Below the pieces are notes generated by a model. That model made no database searches, was not told the DNA's origin, and worked only from the letters and a program-made list of their open reading frames with translations. From assembly GCF_014873145.1 (NCBI RefSeq), contig NZ_JADBEK010000001.1:4774001-4838000 (forward strand): DNA of 64,000 nt, given 5' to 3'. Source of the DNA: Nonomuraea angiospora. GTDB taxonomy: Bacteria; Actinomycetota; Actinomycetes; Streptosporangiales; Streptosporangiaceae. Below are positions 10,103-19,843 of the stretch, one piece after another (position 1 is the stretch's first letter; the number at the start of each line of letters is the position of its first letter). The translations under genes and the position numbers were made by a program.

Positions 10103-11176
10103 TCACCAGCGGCGGGCGTTCGCCATCATGCCGAGATGCGCGTCGCGTTCCACGGCGAAGCGGACCGGGTCCATGCCCTGGCGCTCGGCCCGCAGGTGCA
10201 GCATGGTCAGCTCCGTCGCCGCCTGCTGGTAGTCGCTCATGGCCCGGCCCAGCCCGGCGCCCCTGGCCCACTTGCGGGCCGCCTTGCGGCCGGACAGCGT
10301 GCTGAGCATCCTGACGTCGGCCTCCGTGATCAGCCCGGTCTGCTGGTAACCGGGCAGGTAGAGGCCCATCCTGGTGACGAGCTGGCGGCGTTCGACGACG
10401 GTCACGGTGATCAGCAGGATGAGCGCCCCCATGATCACGAGGTACGCGGCGGCCACCCAGGCCAGGGAGCCCGTGGTGGCGGAGCCGTTCCAGAGGCCGT
10501 GCAGGAAGACCGCGCCCAGGTAGCCGAGCGGGATCGCGGCGAACCTGGCCACGGTGCGCCTGGTCAGGGCGTAGGCGACGCCGAGGCCGATCATGGAGGT
10601 GTAGATGGGGTGGCCGAGCGGGTCGATGAGGCCCCTGATCACGAACAGTTGCAGCGCCCCGCCGGCCCCGTCCTCGTTGTACGCGAGCAGGTAGTAGCCG
10701 ACGTTCTCCACGGCCGCGAAGCCCAGGCCGGCCATGGAGGCGTACACGATGCCGTCGGTCAGCCCGTCGATCTCCTGCCGCCGGCGCAGGAGCAGCAGCA
10801 GCGCCGCGCCCTTGAGCGCCTCCTCGATCACGGGGGCCAGCAGGACGGTGCCCACGTCGTCGACGACCGCCTCACCGAGCCCGGCCCTGGTGAACAGCGC
10901 CTCCCCCACGAACGACAGCGCGAGGCCCAGCACGATCGCCACCCCCGCGCCCCACGCGAAGGCGAACGCCAGGTTCAGCTTCGGCTCGGGCTCCAGCCTG
11001 TCGAGCGAGAGCACGGCGGCCAGCAGCACCGGCAGCGGGGCCACGCCCAGCAGCGCGGACAGCGCGAACCCCACGGGCCCGCCCGACAGCAGCATGAAGG
11101 TCAGCACGATCAACGCCAGGGCGCTGGACACGACCAGGCCGATCAAGAGGGCCTTGCTGGGACGCTGGACTGGCAT
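10103..11176 (-). CDS. PrsW-family intramembrane metalloprotease
   Basis: This 357-residue protein has about eight transmembrane segments and the PrsW signatures: E118-E119 in PVIEEALKG, E157 in FAAVENVGY, H189 in LGHPIYT and H226 in LHGLWN, the presumed zinc ligands and catalytic glutamate. In Bacillus subtilis PrsW cleaves the anti-sigma factor RsiW at site 1; actinobacterial members mostly have unknown targets. A hydrophilic tail of about 90 residues follows the last span. Start ATG after GGAAGG. The sigma/anti-sigma pair at 50477-52208 is a conceivable but untested client system. Confidence 0.87.
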   Translation of the reverse strand: MPVQRPSKALLIGLVVSSALALIVLTFMLLSGGPVGFALSALLGVAPLPVLLAAVLSLDRLEPEPKLNLAFAFAWGAGVAIVLGLALSFVGEALFTRAGLGEAVVDDVGTVLLAPVIEEALKGAALLLLLRRRQEIDGLTDGIVYASMAGLGFAAVENVGYYLLAYNEDGAGGALQLFVIRGLIDPLGHPIYTSMIGLGVAYALTRRTVARFAAIPLGYLGAVFLHGLWNGSATTGSLAWVAAAYLVIMGALILLITVTVVERRQLVTRMGLYLPGYQQTGLITEADVRMLSTLSGRKAARKWARGAGLGRAMSDYQQAATELTMLHLRAERQGMDPVRFAVERDAHLGMMANARRW

Positions 11177-11233
11177 CGTGGCGCCTTCCTTTCGCTGGTC
11201 CGACCACTATGCGCGGCCCGCATCTACAGCCGC

Positions 11234-12445
11234 TTAACGGTCACTTGATTCCCGGTAATACGGATCCGCCACGACGGCCTCGCCGTCGGCGTAGGTGTAC
11301 ACCTCCCTGCCGGAGACGAACACCCGCAGCGCCCGGCTCATGACGTCCAGCGGGTCCCCCGACCAGATCACGACGTCGGCGTCGAGCCCGGGGCGGAGCG
11401 CGCCCACCCGGTCGTCGATCCCCATGATCCGGGCCGGGTTCAGCGTGATCGAGCGCAGCGCCTCGGCCGGGTCCAGGCCCTCCTTCACCGCCAGCGTGGC
11501 CTGGTGGACGAGGAAGTGGATCGGCACGACGGGGTGGTCGGTGGTGATGGCCAGCCGCACCCCCGCCCGCGCCAGGATGCCCGGGTTGCGCAGCGAGCGC
11601 CGGCGCAGCTCGACCTTCGACCGGCTGGTGAAGAGGGGACCGATGATGACGGGGACGTCCCGGTCGGCCAGGGTGTCGGCCAGCAGGTGGCCGTCGGTGC
11701 CGTGGTTGATGATCAGGCGGTAGCCGAACTCGTCCGCCAGCCTGAGCGCGGTGGAGATGTCGTCGGCCCGGTGCGTGTGCTGGCACCAGGGCAGCTCGCC
11801 GTCCAGCACCCGGACCAGGATCTCCAGCGTGCCGTCCCGGTCGAACGGCTTGCCCTCGTCGGCGGCGGCCGCCCGCTTGGCCTTGTAATCCTGCGCCTTC
11901 ATGAACGCGTCCCGGATCACGGCGGCCACGCCCTGCCGGGTTGACGGCAGCTTCTTCTGGTCGCCGTACACGCGCTTGGGGTTCTCGCCGAGCGCGCTCT
12001 TGACGCTGGCCGGCTCCTTGACCAGCATCTCGTCCACCGACCTGCCCCAGCACTTGATCGCGACCGTCTGGCCGCCGATCGGGTTGCCGGAGCCGGGCTT
12101 GATCACCGCGGTCGTCACGCCGCCGGACAGCGCGTCGGCGAAGGCCAGGTCGGCGGGGTTGATGGCGTCGAGGGCGCGCAGGCGGGCGCCGTTCGGGTCG
12201 GTCATCTCGTTGGTGTCCTGGCCGGCCCAGCCCTCGGCCTCCTCGTACACGCCGAGGTGCCCGTGGGCCTCGACGAAGCCCGGCAGCACCCAGCCGCCCG
12301 CGGCGTCCACGACGGGGGTCCCCTCCGGCACGGCCACGTCCCGGCCGACGGCGGCGATCTTCCCGTCCTGGACGAGTACGGTGCCGCCGTCGATGGGGTC
12401 GCCGTCGATCGGCACAACGTATCCGCTGGTAATAGCAAAATTCAT
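11234..12445 (-). CDS. Amidohydrolase family protein (imidazolonepropionase-like)
   Basis: This 403-residue metal-dependent hydrolase has the amidohydrolase blocks GFVEAHGHLG (HxH metal ligands), QHTHRADDI (His), INHGTDG (His) and TTDHPVVP (Asp). The C-terminal NPARIMGIDDRVGALRPGLDADVVIW is the usual return of the small beta domain. Such proteins hydrolyse cyclic amides, ureas or peptides; the substrate is not evident. The ATG lies 7 nt after TAGGTT on the minus strand (12453-12458), so translation is probably leaderless. It is divergent from the PPOX gene at 12559. Confidence 0.85.
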   Translation of the reverse strand: MNFAITSGYVVPIDGDPIDGGTVLVQDGKIAAVGRDVAVPEGTPVVDAAGGWVLPGFVEAHGHLGVYEEAEGWAGQDTNEMTDPNGARLRALDAINPADLAFADALSGGVTTAVIKPGSGNPIGGQTVAIKCWGRSVDEMLVKEPASVKSALGENPKRVYGDQKKLPSTRQGVAAVIRDAFMKAQDYKAKRAAAADEGKPFDRDGTLEILVRVLDGELPWCQHTHRADDISTALRLADEFGYRLIINHGTDGHLLADTLADRDVPVIIGPLFTSRSKVELRRRSLRNPGILARAGVRLAITTDHPVVPIHFLVHQATLAVKEGLDPAEALRSITLNPARIMGIDDRVGALRPGLDADVVIWSGDPLDVMSRALRVFVSGREVYTYADGEAVVADPYYRESSDR

Positions 12446-12452
12446 GACTCGT

Positions 12453-12496
12453 AACCTACCGGTGGGCGGGTCGCCGGGCCCGGACGCACCGGGCCC
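12453..12496. promoter_or_regulatory. Divergent promoter region: minus-strand -10 box and GC hairpin
   Basis: TAGGTT on the minus strand (12453-12458) lies 7 nt from the amidohydrolase ATG. Beside it GGGCCCGG (12476-12483) pairs with CCGGGCCC (12489-12496) across a five-base loop. The hairpin may be an operator or chance in GC-rich DNA. Confidence 0.4.
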
Positions 12497-12558
12497 TCAA
12501 GGGCCAGGCGCTGTGGGGATAGGCTGATATTTCGGGATATACACGAGGGAGAAGATGC

Positions 12559-13023
12559 ATGTCGCAAACGTACGGGCCAGGCGCGGGCCCGGCCCCCCAG
12601 TCCCTCGGCGACGAGGAGCTCTCGCAGCTGCTGGCCGGACAGCGCTTCGGCGCGCTGGCGACGAACAAGAGCAGCGGCCACCCCCACCTGTCCACCGTCC
12701 TGTACACCTGGGAACCGGACCAGCGCGTGGTGCGGATCTCCACCATCGACGACCGGCTGAAGGTCCGCCAGCTCCACAAGGACCCCCGCTGCGCCCTCTA
12801 CGTGGCCAGCGACGACTTCTGGTCCTACGCCGTCGCCGAGGGCCAGGCGGAGCTGTCGCCGGTGAGCACCGAGCCGGGCGACGAGGTGGGCATGGAACTC
12901 CTCGCCATGCAGCAGAACATGGACGACCCGTACGCCTTCCTGCGGCAGATGGTCGAGGATCGGCGGCTGGTGATCAGGATCCGCGTCTCGCGTTTGTACG
13001 GGACCGCGCTCCCCGTTTCGTGA
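12559..13023 (+). CDS. PPOX-class flavin/F420-dependent oxidoreductase, Rv1155-like
   Basis: This 154-residue split-barrel protein reads FGALATNKSSGHPHLSTVLY (residues about 30-49), then RISTIDDRLKVRQLHKDPRC and a C-terminal VIRIRVSRLYG. The layout is that of actinobacterial Rv1155-type enzymes, which use F420 or flavin; F420 use is inferred. ATG after GAGGGAGAAG. Its last 50 bp overlap the end of the convergent MFS gene, so the two transcripts would be complementary at their ends. Confidence 0.8.
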   Translation: MSQTYGPGAGPAPQSLGDEELSQLLAGQRFGALATNKSSGHPHLSTVLYTWEPDQRVVRISTIDDRLKVRQLHKDPRCALYVASDDFWSYAVAEGQAELSPVSTEPGDEVGMELLAMQQNMDDPYAFLRQMVEDRRLVIRIRVSRLYGTALPVS

Positions 13024-14383
13024 CGACGGCGCGGTGGCGGTTGTAGGCCACCGACGCGATCACGACGAGGACGAGCCCCAGGTCGATGCCCGCCGACCAG
13101 CGCATGGCGGCGACGTGGTGCCCCCCTTCCGCCACCGCGAAGAAGACCGCGCCGATCACCGCCACGCCGCCCGCGCCCGCGAACTGCTGCGCCGTGCTGA
13201 GGATGCCCGACCCGATGCCGGCCTGGTGCGGGGTGACCTCCACCAGCGCCGCGCCGATGAGCTGCGGCAGGACCAGCCCGTTGCCCGAGCCGACGAGCAT
13301 GAGCGCGGCCATGATGTACGGCAGGCCCAGCCCCGCCCCCACCACCATCAGGGCCAGTCCGAGCCCGATGATCACGCCGCCGATCACGACGACGATCAGC
13401 CCGTACCTTCTGACCAGTCGCGTCCCCAGGATCGACGTGACCGAGAACAGCACCCCCATCGGCGCGAACGCCAGCCCCGCCTGGAAGGCCGTCAGCCCCA
13501 GCCCGCCCTGCAGCAGCAGCGTCAGCGTGAACATGAACGAGGCGAAATACGCCATGAACGCGACGATCGAGCCCACGCCCGCCAGGTAGGAGTGGACCTT
13601 GAGCAGCGCCAGGTCGAGCACCGGCTGCCCGCCGCGCGCCCCGAGCGCCTGCTGCCACCGCCAGGTCAGCACGAACACGGGCACCGCGGCCCCCATGCTG
13701 ATCCACATCCAGACGGGCCAGCCCAGGCTGTTGCCCAGGCCGAGCGGCACCAGCACCAGAGCCAGCCCGGCGGCCAGGCCCGCCGCGCCCGGGACGTCAA
13801 GCCTGGCCCGCCGGGCGGTCTCGACCTCGGGCAGCAGCCAGACGGCCAGCGGCACCACGATCAGGCCGACGGGCAGGTTGATCAGGAAGATGACCCGCCA
13901 GCCCAGCCCCAGCGTGTCGGCGGTCAGCAGCAGGCCGCCGAGCACCTGGCCCGCGATCGAGCCCAGGCCGCCCGCGACGCCGTACCAGCCGAGGGCGTGC
14001 GCCCGCTCCGACGGCGAGTAGACCGCGGAGATCGTGGCCAGCACCTGCGGGACCATCGCCGCGCCCGCCAGGCCCTGGAGCAGGCGGGCGGCCACGAGCT
14101 GGGCCGGGTTCGCGGCGATCCCGCACAGCACGGAGGCGATCGTGAACGCGACCACGCCCCAGATGAACAGCCGCCGGTAGCCGTAGCGGTCGCCGAGCCG
14201 GCCTCCGGTGATCATGCCGGCCGCGTAGGTGAAGGCGTATCCGCCGACGATCAGCTCGAGGGCGGCCGGGCCCGCGTGCAGGTCGCGTTCGATGGAGGGA
14301 GCGGCCACGTTGACCACGAAGAAGTCGAACTGGGCCATGAACCAGGCCGCCAGGAGTACGGCCAGCATCCCACCAAGCTTCAC
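12974..14383 (-). CDS. MFS drug efflux transporter, DHA2 (14-TM) family
   Basis: This 469-residue protein starts MKLGGMLAVLLAAWFMAQFD. It has about fourteen hydrophobic segments and the signature blocks GGRLGDRYGYRRLF (motif A, loop 2-3) and motif C-like GVAGGLGSIAGQVLGG. It probably exports drugs or metabolites by proton antiport. The GTG start (14383) lies 7 nt after TAGCCT on the minus strand (14391-14396), suggesting a leaderless mRNA. The tail is very basic and lies inside the 50-bp overlap with the PPOX gene. Confidence 0.87.
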   Translation of the reverse strand: MKLGGMLAVLLAAWFMAQFDFFVVNVAAPSIERDLHAGPAALELIVGGYAFTYAAGMITGGRLGDRYGYRRLFIWGVVAFTIASVLCGIAANPAQLVAARLLQGLAGAAMVPQVLATISAVYSPSERAHALGWYGVAGGLGSIAGQVLGGLLLTADTLGLGWRVIFLINLPVGLIVVPLAVWLLPEVETARRARLDVPGAAGLAAGLALVLVPLGLGNSLGWPVWMWISMGAAVPVFVLTWRWQQALGARGGQPVLDLALLKVHSYLAGVGSIVAFMAYFASFMFTLTLLLQGGLGLTAFQAGLAFAPMGVLFSVTSILGTRLVRRYGLIVVVIGGVIIGLGLALMVVGAGLGLPYIMAALMLVGSGNGLVLPQLIGAALVEVTPHQAGIGSGILSTAQQFAGAGGVAVIGAVFFAVAEGGHHVAAMRWSAGIDLGLVLVVIASVAYNRHRAVVTKRGARSRTNARRGS

Positions 14384-14541
14384 GACATTCAGGCTAGAAC
14401 TCCATGATTCACCCCTCCGGCACGGGGGTCATGTGTCGAATGCTCACCGGCCGGGCATCGGGCGGCTACTCTGCCATCAACTGGCAGTCACGAGCCCTTG
14501 TCACCGTCGAGTCGACTGTCTCTCCCCACCCGAGGAGACCC

Positions 14542-15360
14542 ATGTTCAGGCGACTCGCCGTCATGATCGCGATCTCGTCCACCCTCCTGACGACCCCCGC
14601 CGAGGCGGCCACCGCCGTCGTCGACGTCGCGCACCGGGGCGCCTCCGCGTACGCGCCCGAGAACACCATCGCCGCCTTCGAACTGGCCGCCAAGCAGCGG
14701 GCCGACGTGTTCGAGCTCGACGTCCAGGAGACCAAGGACCACGAACTGGTCCTGATGCACGACACGACCCTGGCCCGCACCACCGACGTCGAGCGGGTCT
14801 TCCCCGGTCACGCGCCGTGGCGGGTCGGCGATCTCACGCTCGCCCAGATCCGCAGGCTCGACGCGGGCTCGTGGTTCTCCGACGAGTACGAGGACGAGCG
14901 GGTGCCCACGCTCGACGAGACGCTCAGCGAGATGAGCGGCTCGGGGCTGGACCTGCTGCTGGAGATCAAGGCTCCGGAGCTCTACCCCGGCATCGAGGCC
15001 CGCGTCGCCGCCGAGCTGCGCCGCCATCCCGGCTGGCTCGCGCAGGGGCGGCTGGTGGTGCAGTCGTTCAGCTGGGCGTCGATGCGGACCTTCCACCGCC
15101 TGCTGCCCGACGTGCCGATCGGGCTGCTCGGCACGCCGTCCACCGCCGACCTGTCGTCGCTGGCCAGGTTCGCCGACCAGATCAACCCGCCGTACACCTC
15201 GTTGTCGGCCTCGTACGTACGGCGCGTACACGCCCTCGGCATGCAGGTGCTCGCCTGGACGGTGGACAACCCGGACACCATGCGCCGGATGCTGGACTAC
15301 GAGGTGGACGGCATCATCACCAACAAGCCGGACGTCCTGGACGAGCTGCTGAGAGGCTGA
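14542..15360 (+). CDS. Secreted glycerophosphodiester phosphodiesterase
   Basis: This 272-residue GDPD-family enzyme hydrolyses glycerophosphodiesters to glycerol 3-phosphate and an alcohol. The N-terminus is a Sec signal (MFRRLAVMIAISSTLLTTPA then EAA). Catalytic blocks: VAHRGASAYAPENT (His and Glu), FELDVQETKD (metal Glu/Asp), LVLMHDTTLARTT (His), LLLEIK and a C-terminal VLAWTVDNP. The start at 14542 follows GAGGAG; the frame extends upstream but without a signal peptide at its end. It lies at the edge of a decayed region. Confidence 0.88.
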   Translation: MFRRLAVMIAISSTLLTTPAEAATAVVDVAHRGASAYAPENTIAAFELAAKQRADVFELDVQETKDHELVLMHDTTLARTTDVERVFPGHAPWRVGDLTLAQIRRLDAGSWFSDEYEDERVPTLDETLSEMSGSGLDLLLEIKAPELYPGIEARVAAELRRHPGWLAQGRLVVQSFSWASMRTFHRLLPDVPIGLLGTPSTADLSSLARFADQINPPYTSLSASYVRRVHALGMQVLAWTVDNPDTMRRMLDYEVDGIITNKPDVLDELLRG

Positions 15361-15368
15361 GGCGGCCG

Positions 15369-15747
15369 CTAGGCGATGTGGTAACCGACTCCGGGCGCCG
15401 TCGCGAACGGCGGTGCGGCGGACCGGGTCCAGTTCGATCCCGGCCGCGCGCAGCGTCCGGGGCCGCGCATCGGGCTTGCGGCGGGCCAGAGCGTGGATGC
15501 GCAGGACGAGCTCCGGGAAGTGGAAGGGCTTGGCGAGGTAGTCATCCGCGCCGGGGGTCAGCCCGCTGACCCGGTGGCCGGGCGCGCTCGCCGCGGTCAG
15601 CATCAGCACCATCGTCCGGATCGCCCGATCGGTGACCATCTGGGACACGGTGTCACCGTGCAGGCCGGACAGGTCCCGGTCCAGGACCACCACGTCGTAC
15701 GGGGTGAGGTCGAGCTTGGCCGCGGCGGCCAGCCCGTCGTGGGCTGC
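15369..15747 (-). pseudogene. Remnant of an OmpR-family response regulator
   Basis: On the minus strand one can read the middle of a receiver domain: HDGLAAAAKL, DVVVLDRDLSG (phosphoacceptor Asp), TVLMLTAASA-like VLMLTAASAPGHR, GADDYLAKPFHFPELVLRIH (Lys). The first 40 or so residues are missing. After LDPVRRTAVRDG the winged-helix DNA-binding domain is gone, and in another frame only the typical last residues APGVGYHIA plus stop remain (15369-15398). So there are at least two deletions, one at the 5' end and one internal with a frameshift. It probably once sat with a kinase and an ABC exporter. Confidence 0.75.
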
Positions 15748-16201
15748 CAACGCCCTCCTGCGCGGGCTGCCGATCGAGCTGGTCGCCGTGCTCATCGTCG
15801 CGGCCCGCCACGGCGCCCGCACAGCCCGCCGGCCACGGTCCCGGCGAGTGATCGCCGCCCGGGCGGCGATCCTCGCCTTCGGACTCGGCCTGCGGCTACG
15901 CCACGGCTGGACAGCGATCCTCGTCGGAGTGTCGCTGATCGCCCTGCCCTACACGGTCGCCACGCTCCCGCTGCTGCCCGACCCCGTCTCGATGTGGCTG
16001 CTGCGGCTCACCCTCGCCGCCGAACTCGCCGTGCAGCAGACGATGACCGAGTATCCGCAGGTGACCGCGCACTACGCGCCGTCGGCCGGCTATTTCCCGT
16101 TGCCCTGGTGGGCCGGGCTCGCCCTGCTCGGCGCCTACACAGTGATCGTCATGTGGATCGCCGTCGGCCGGAAACCCGTCGCGGACACCGACGGACGCTG
16201 A
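15743..16201 (+). pseudogene. C-terminal fragment of an ABC-2-type membrane permease
   Basis: From about 15743 the plus strand reads LLRGLPIELVAVL and then several hydrophobic spans, ending with EYPQVTAHYAPSAGYFPLPW, a transmembrane span and a stop at 16201. The PQV...GYFPLPWWAG pattern followed by one last span is what I recall from the ends of actinomycete ABC-2 permeases. There is no start codon with a ribosome site; the frame runs backwards straight into the antisense of the regulator remnant. The 8-mer GGGCTGCC flanks the junction (15741-15748 and 15764-15771). Family assignment is moderate. Confidence 0.5.
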
Positions 16202-16203
16202 TG

Positions 16204-16234
16204 GCCGGTGCGGGGCAACAGGCCCCGCACCGGC
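16204..16234. terminator. Strong hairpin after the permease remnant
   Basis: GCCGGTGCGGGGC (16204-16216) and its exact complement (16222-16234) form a 13-bp stem with loop AACAG, three bases after the stop. There is no T tract, as is common for actinomycete terminators. The rest of the spacer to 16366 shows no gene. Confidence 0.7.
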
Positions 16235-16366
16235 CCAATCTCCACAGGGCGGCTACGCCGTCCGCGTCACGCGGCGTCCACGACCAGGGTCGCAGACCGG
16301 TCGCGCGGCGCCGCTGACGGAGCTCGTCCGAGACGGCCGTCCGGACGGCAGATCACTGCTCTGTGC

Positions 16367-16476
16367 GCTGCAGCCGCTGGTGGAGCCAGCTGCAACCGCT
16401 GGAGAAGCCAGCCGCAACCGCTGGAGAAGCCAGCCGCAACCGCTGGAGGAGTCAGCTGCAACCGCTGGTGGAGCCG
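16367..16476. repeat. Five 22-bp tandem repeats spanning the nrdJ stop codon
   Basis: Units begin at 16367, 16389, 16411, 16433 and 16455, each close to GCTGCAACCGCTGGAGAAGC plus CA. The unit at 16455-16476 encodes the last seven codons of nrdJ (GSTSGCS). The unit at 16433-16454 contains the stop, and three more lie downstream. The second and third units include GCTGG-AGAAG-CCAGC, so tandem small hairpins can form in the mRNA. Confidence 0.9.
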
Positions 16477-19292
16477 CAGCCCTCACAGACGTAGCAGCTC
16501 CCCGCCGGCCGCATCTTGGTGCCGCAGGTCATGCAGAGCGGCGCGTCGGCCGTGAAGCGCTGGTGGCTCTCCAGCGTCAGCTCCTTGACCACCGGCGACT
16601 GCTCGGCGACCTCCGCCTTCGGCTTCTCCTCGATGGGTGCCGACTGGGCCAGCGCCTCGCGGTCCACCGTCTCCTGCAGCGCCGCCGGGTCCTCGCCGCG
16701 CTGCTGCGCGGCGCGCTCGGCCGCCGAGAAGATGCCCAGGGCCGCCCGCTCGTCGTAGGGCAGGTGGTCGAGGGCCAGGCGGCGGAAGATGTAGTCCATC
16801 ACCGACGTCGCCATCCGGATGTCCGGGTCGTCCGTCATCCCGGCCGGCTCGAACCGCATGTTGACGAACTTGCTCATGTACGTCTCGAGCGGCACGCCGT
16901 ACTGCAGGCCGATGGAGATCGCGACGGAGAAGGCGTCCATGACGCCCGCCAGCGTCGAGCCCTGCTTGGACATCTTGAGGAAGACCTCGCCGAGCCCGTC
17001 GTCAGGGTAGGACGAAGCGGTCATGTAGCCCTTGGCGCCGCCCACCGTGAAGCGGGTGGTCATGCTCGGCCGCTGGTTGGGCATGCGCCGCCGGGTCGGC
17101 CGGTTGACCTCGATGACCTTGACCTCGGGCTCCGCCTTGACGGCGTCGTCCTTCTTGGCCGCCTCGTCCTTCTTGGCGCCGTTGCCGACCGACAGCGGCT
17201 GGCCGACCTTGCAGTTGTCGCGGTAGACGGCCAGGGCCTTGAGCCCCAGCTTCCAGCCCTCCTGGTAGACCTGCTCGATGTCGTCGATCGTGGCCGACTC
17301 GGGCAGGTTGACCGTCTTGGAGATGGCCCCCGACAGGAACGGCTGGGTGGCCGCCATCATGCGCACGTGGCCCATCGGCGCGATCGCCCGCTCGCCCATC
17401 GCGCAGTCGAACACCTCGTAGTGCTCCTGGCGCAGGCCGGGCGCGTCGACGACGTGGCCGTGCTCGGCGATGTACTCGACGATGGCCTCGATCTGCTCCT
17501 GCTGGTAGCCGAGCTGCTTGAGCGCCCGCGGGATCGTCTGGTTGACGATCTGCATGGAGCCGCCGCCGACGAGCTTCTTGAACTTGACCAGCGCCAGGTC
17601 CGGCTCGATGCCGGTGGTGTCGCAGTCCATCATCAGGCCGATGGTGCCCGTGGGGGCCAGCAGGCTGGCCTGGGCGTTGCGGTAGCCGTTCTTCTCGCCG
17701 AGCTTGAGGCACTCCGACCACTGACGAGACGCCTCGGAGTGGATCTTCGCGTCCATGGAGCCGACGGTGCGCAGGTCGTCGTTGGCCGCCGCGTGCTTGC
17801 GCATGACGCGCTTGTGCGGCTCCGCGTTCCTGGCATATCCGTCGTACGGGCCGACCACCGCGGCCAGCTCGGCACTGCGGCGGTAGGACACGCCGGTCAT
17901 CAGGGACGTGATCGCCCCCGCCACAGCGCGGCCGCCGTCGGAGTCGTAGGCGTGGCCCGTCGCCATGAGCAGCGCGCCGAGGTTGGCGTAGCCGATGCCG
18001 AGCTGACGGTACGCCCGCGAGGTCTCGCCGATCTTCTCGGTCGGGAAGTCCGCGAACGTGATCGAGATGTCCATCGCGGTGATGATCAGCTCGGTCAGCT
18101 TGACGAAGTTGGGGACGTCGAAGGTGTTGTCGTCCTTCAGGAACTTCAGCAGGTTGATGCTGGCCAGGTTGCAGGAGGAGTTGTCCAGGTGGACGTACTC
18201 GGAGCACGGGTTGCTGGCCGTGATCCGCCCCGTCTCGGGGGTGGTGTGCCAGTCGTTGATCGTGTCGTCGTACTGCACGCCCGGGTCGGCGCACTCCCAG
18301 GCGGCCTTGGCCATCTTGCGGAACAGCTCGCGGGCGTCGACCGTCTCGATGACCTCACCGGTCAGGCGGGCGCGCAGGCCGAACCGCTCGCCCTTCTCCA
18401 CCGCGCGCATGAACTCGTCGGAGACGCGCACGGAGTTGTTGGCGTTCTGGTACTGGACGGAGACGATGTCCTTGCCGCCCAGGTCCATGTCGAAACCGGC
18501 GTCACGCAGCGCGCGGACCTTGTCCTCTTCGCGCGCCTTGGTCTCGATGAACTCCTCGATGTCGGGGTGGTCGACGTCGAGCACGACCATCTTGGCCGCC
18601 CGGCGGGTCGCGCCACCGGACTTGATCGTCCCCGCGGACGCGTCGGCGCCGCGCATGAAGCTCACCGGGCCGCTGGCCGTGCCGCCGCTCGACAGCAGCT
18701 CCTTCGAGGAGCGGATGCGGGACAGGTTGACACCCGAGCCCGAGCCGCCCTTGAAGATCACACCCTCTTCCTTGTACCACTCGAGGATCGACTCCATCTG
18801 GTCGTCCACCGAGAGGATGAAGCAAGCGCTCACCTGCTGGGGCGACTTGGTGCCCACGTTGAACCAGACCGGCGAGTTGAACGCGAACACCTGGTGCGCC
18901 AGCGCGTGCTTGAGCTCGTGATCGAAGATCTCGGCGTCCTCGTCACTGGCGAAGTAGCCGTGCTCGATCCCGGTGCTGGTGTAGACGCCGACGACCCGGT
19001 CGATCAGCTGCTTCAGGCTCCACTCGCGCTGCGGGGTGCCCACGGCGCCGCGGAAGTACTTGGTCGTCACGATGTTGGCCGCGTTGACCGACCAGAACTC
19101 GGGAAACTCGACCCCCCGCTGCTCAAAATTGACCGAGCCGTCGCGCCAGTTCGTCATGACGACGTCGCGGCGCTCCCACTGGATCTCGTCATACGGGTGC
19201 ACGCCGGGCTTGGTGAAGATCCGCTTCATCTTCAGCCCCTTACGCGGACGCTTCCCCCCGCGCGCGACTGAACCGCTGGCCGTCTCCGTCAT
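16452..19292 (-). CDS. nrdJ: Vitamin B12-dependent (class II) ribonucleotide reductase
   Basis: This 946-residue adenosylcobalamin-dependent enzyme makes deoxyribonucleotides with or without oxygen. Key blocks: [10 protein letters not shown] and VSACFILSV (first redox Cys), [15 protein letters not shown] (substrate loop), [20 protein letters not shown] (radical Cys, Glu and partner Cys), [13 protein letters not shown], and the C-terminal Cys-rich tail [20 protein letters not shown] that recycles electrons. The ATG at 19292 overlaps the nrdR stop (ATGA), so the pair is coupled. An in-frame extension to 19646 would run through nrdR and is rejected. A tandem repeat derived from the last codons follows. 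Confidence 0.97.
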   Translation of the reverse strand: MTETASGSVARGGKRPRKGLKMKRIFTKPGVHPYDEIQWERRDVVMTNWRDGSVNFEQRGVEFPEFWSVNAANIVTTKYFRGAVGTPQREWSLKQLIDRVVGVYTSTGIEHGYFASDEDAEIFDHELKHALAHQVFAFNSPVWFNVGTKSPQQVSACFILSVDDQMESILEWYKEEGVIFKGGSGSGVNLSRIRSSKELLSSGGTASGPVSFMRGADASAGTIKSGGATRRAAKMVVLDVDHPDIEEFIETKAREEDKVRALRDAGFDMDLGGKDIVSVQYQNANNSVRVSDEFMRAVEKGERFGLRARLTGEVIETVDARELFRKMAKAAWECADPGVQYDDTINDWHTTPETGRITASNPCSEYVHLDNSSCNLASINLLKFLKDDNTFDVPNFVKLTELIITAMDISITFADFPTEKIGETSRAYRQLGIGYANLGALLMATGHAYDSDGGRAVAGAITSLMTGVSYRRSAELAAVVGPYDGYARNAEPHKRVMRKHAAANDDLRTVGSMDAKIHSEASRQWSECLKLGEKNGYRNAQASLLAPTGTIGLMMDCDTTGIEPDLALVKFKKLVGGGSMQIVNQTIPRALKQLGYQQEQIEAIVEYIAEHGHVVDAPGLRQEHYEVFDCAMGERAIAPMGHVRMMAATQPFLSGAISKTVNLPESATIDDIEQVYQEGWKLGLKALAVYRDNCKVGQPLSVGNGAKKDEAAKKDDAVKAEPEVKVIEVNRPTRRRMPNQRPSMTTRFTVGGAKGYMTASSYPDDGLGEVFLKMSKQGSTLAGVMDAFSVAISIGLQYGVPLETYMSKFVNMRFEPAGMTDDPDIRMATSVMDYIFRRLALDHLPYDERAALGIFSAAERAAQQRGEDPAALQETVDREALAQSAPIEEKPKAEVAEQSPVVKELTLESHQRFTADAPLCMTCGTKMRPAGSCYVCEGCGSTSGCS

Positions 19293-19744
19293 GACTCCCC
19301 CTTCTCCGCCTTCAACTGTGAGATCTCGGCCTCGAAGTCCGCCAGGCTCTCGAAACCGCGATATACCGATGCGAACCGCAGGTAGGCCACCTCGTCGAGG
19401 TCCCGCAACGGGCCCAGGATGGCCAGCCCCACCTCGTTGGAGGGGATCTCGGCCGCGCCCTTGGCCCTGATGGCCTCCTCCACCCGCTGCCCGAGCTGCG
19501 CCAGCGAATCCTCGCCCACCGGTCTGCCCTGACAGGCCCGCCGCACGCCCGCGACGACCTTGTCCCTCGAGAACGGCTCTGTCACTCCGCTGCGCTTGCT
19601 CACCATCAGCAGTACGGTCTCCTGCGTGGTGAACCTGCGCCCGCACTCGGGACAGGTGCGGCGCCGCCTGATGGCCGCGCCGTCGTCCGTGGAGCGGCTG
19701 TCGATGACCCTCGTGTCAGGGTGGCGACAGAACGGACAGTGCAC
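19289..19744 (-). CDS. nrdR: Transcriptional repressor NrdR
   Basis: This 151-residue protein has an N-terminal zinc ribbon (C3-PF-C6 and C31-PE-C34) and an ATP-cone domain (about residues 46-136; [20 protein letters not shown]). NrdR senses ATP/dATP and represses ribonucleotide reductase genes. It is first in an operon with nrdJ, and two NrdR boxes lie about 100-145 bp upstream, so it should repress its own operon. Length and motifs are standard for the family. Confidence 0.97.
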   Translation of the reverse strand: MHCPFCRHPDTRVIDSRSTDDGAAIRRRRTCPECGRRFTTQETVLLMVSKRSGVTEPFSRDKVVAGVRRACQGRPVGEDSLAQLGQRVEEAIRAKGAAEIPSNEVGLAILGPLRDLDEVAYLRFASVYRGFESLADFEAEISQLKAEKGES

Positions 19745-19814
19745 GCTTTTCGCCTCCTAGACCTGCGGCCACCACACGCCGCGGAACCGCCGTCGCGGGA
19801 CGCTCGCGCACACT

Positions 19815-19830
19815 CCACGGCTAGCCGTGG
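19815..19830. promoter_or_regulatory. Perfect 16-bp palindrome in the nrdR leader
   Basis: CCACGGCTAGCCGTGG is its own reverse complement. It lies between the NrdR boxes and the nrdR start and would form a hairpin in the 5' UTR or serve as a protein site. Confidence 0.5.
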
Positions 19831-19843
19831 AGCGGTACATAAA

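Noticed and set aside
14404..14541. 46-codon N-terminal extension of the glycerophosphodiesterase
   Set aside because: It would hide the signal peptide inside the protein; the ATG at 14542 has GAGGAG upstream and a clean signal sequence.
16380..19271. A 963-codon plus-strand frame opposite nrdJ
   Set aside because: It is antisense to a clear nrdJ gene, with His/Leu/Arg/Val-rich composition typical of reverse frames in GC-rich DNA and no domain.
19293..19646. N-terminal extension of nrdJ by 118 residues
   Set aside because: It runs through the nrdR coding sequence in another frame; the ATGA overlap gives the natural start.
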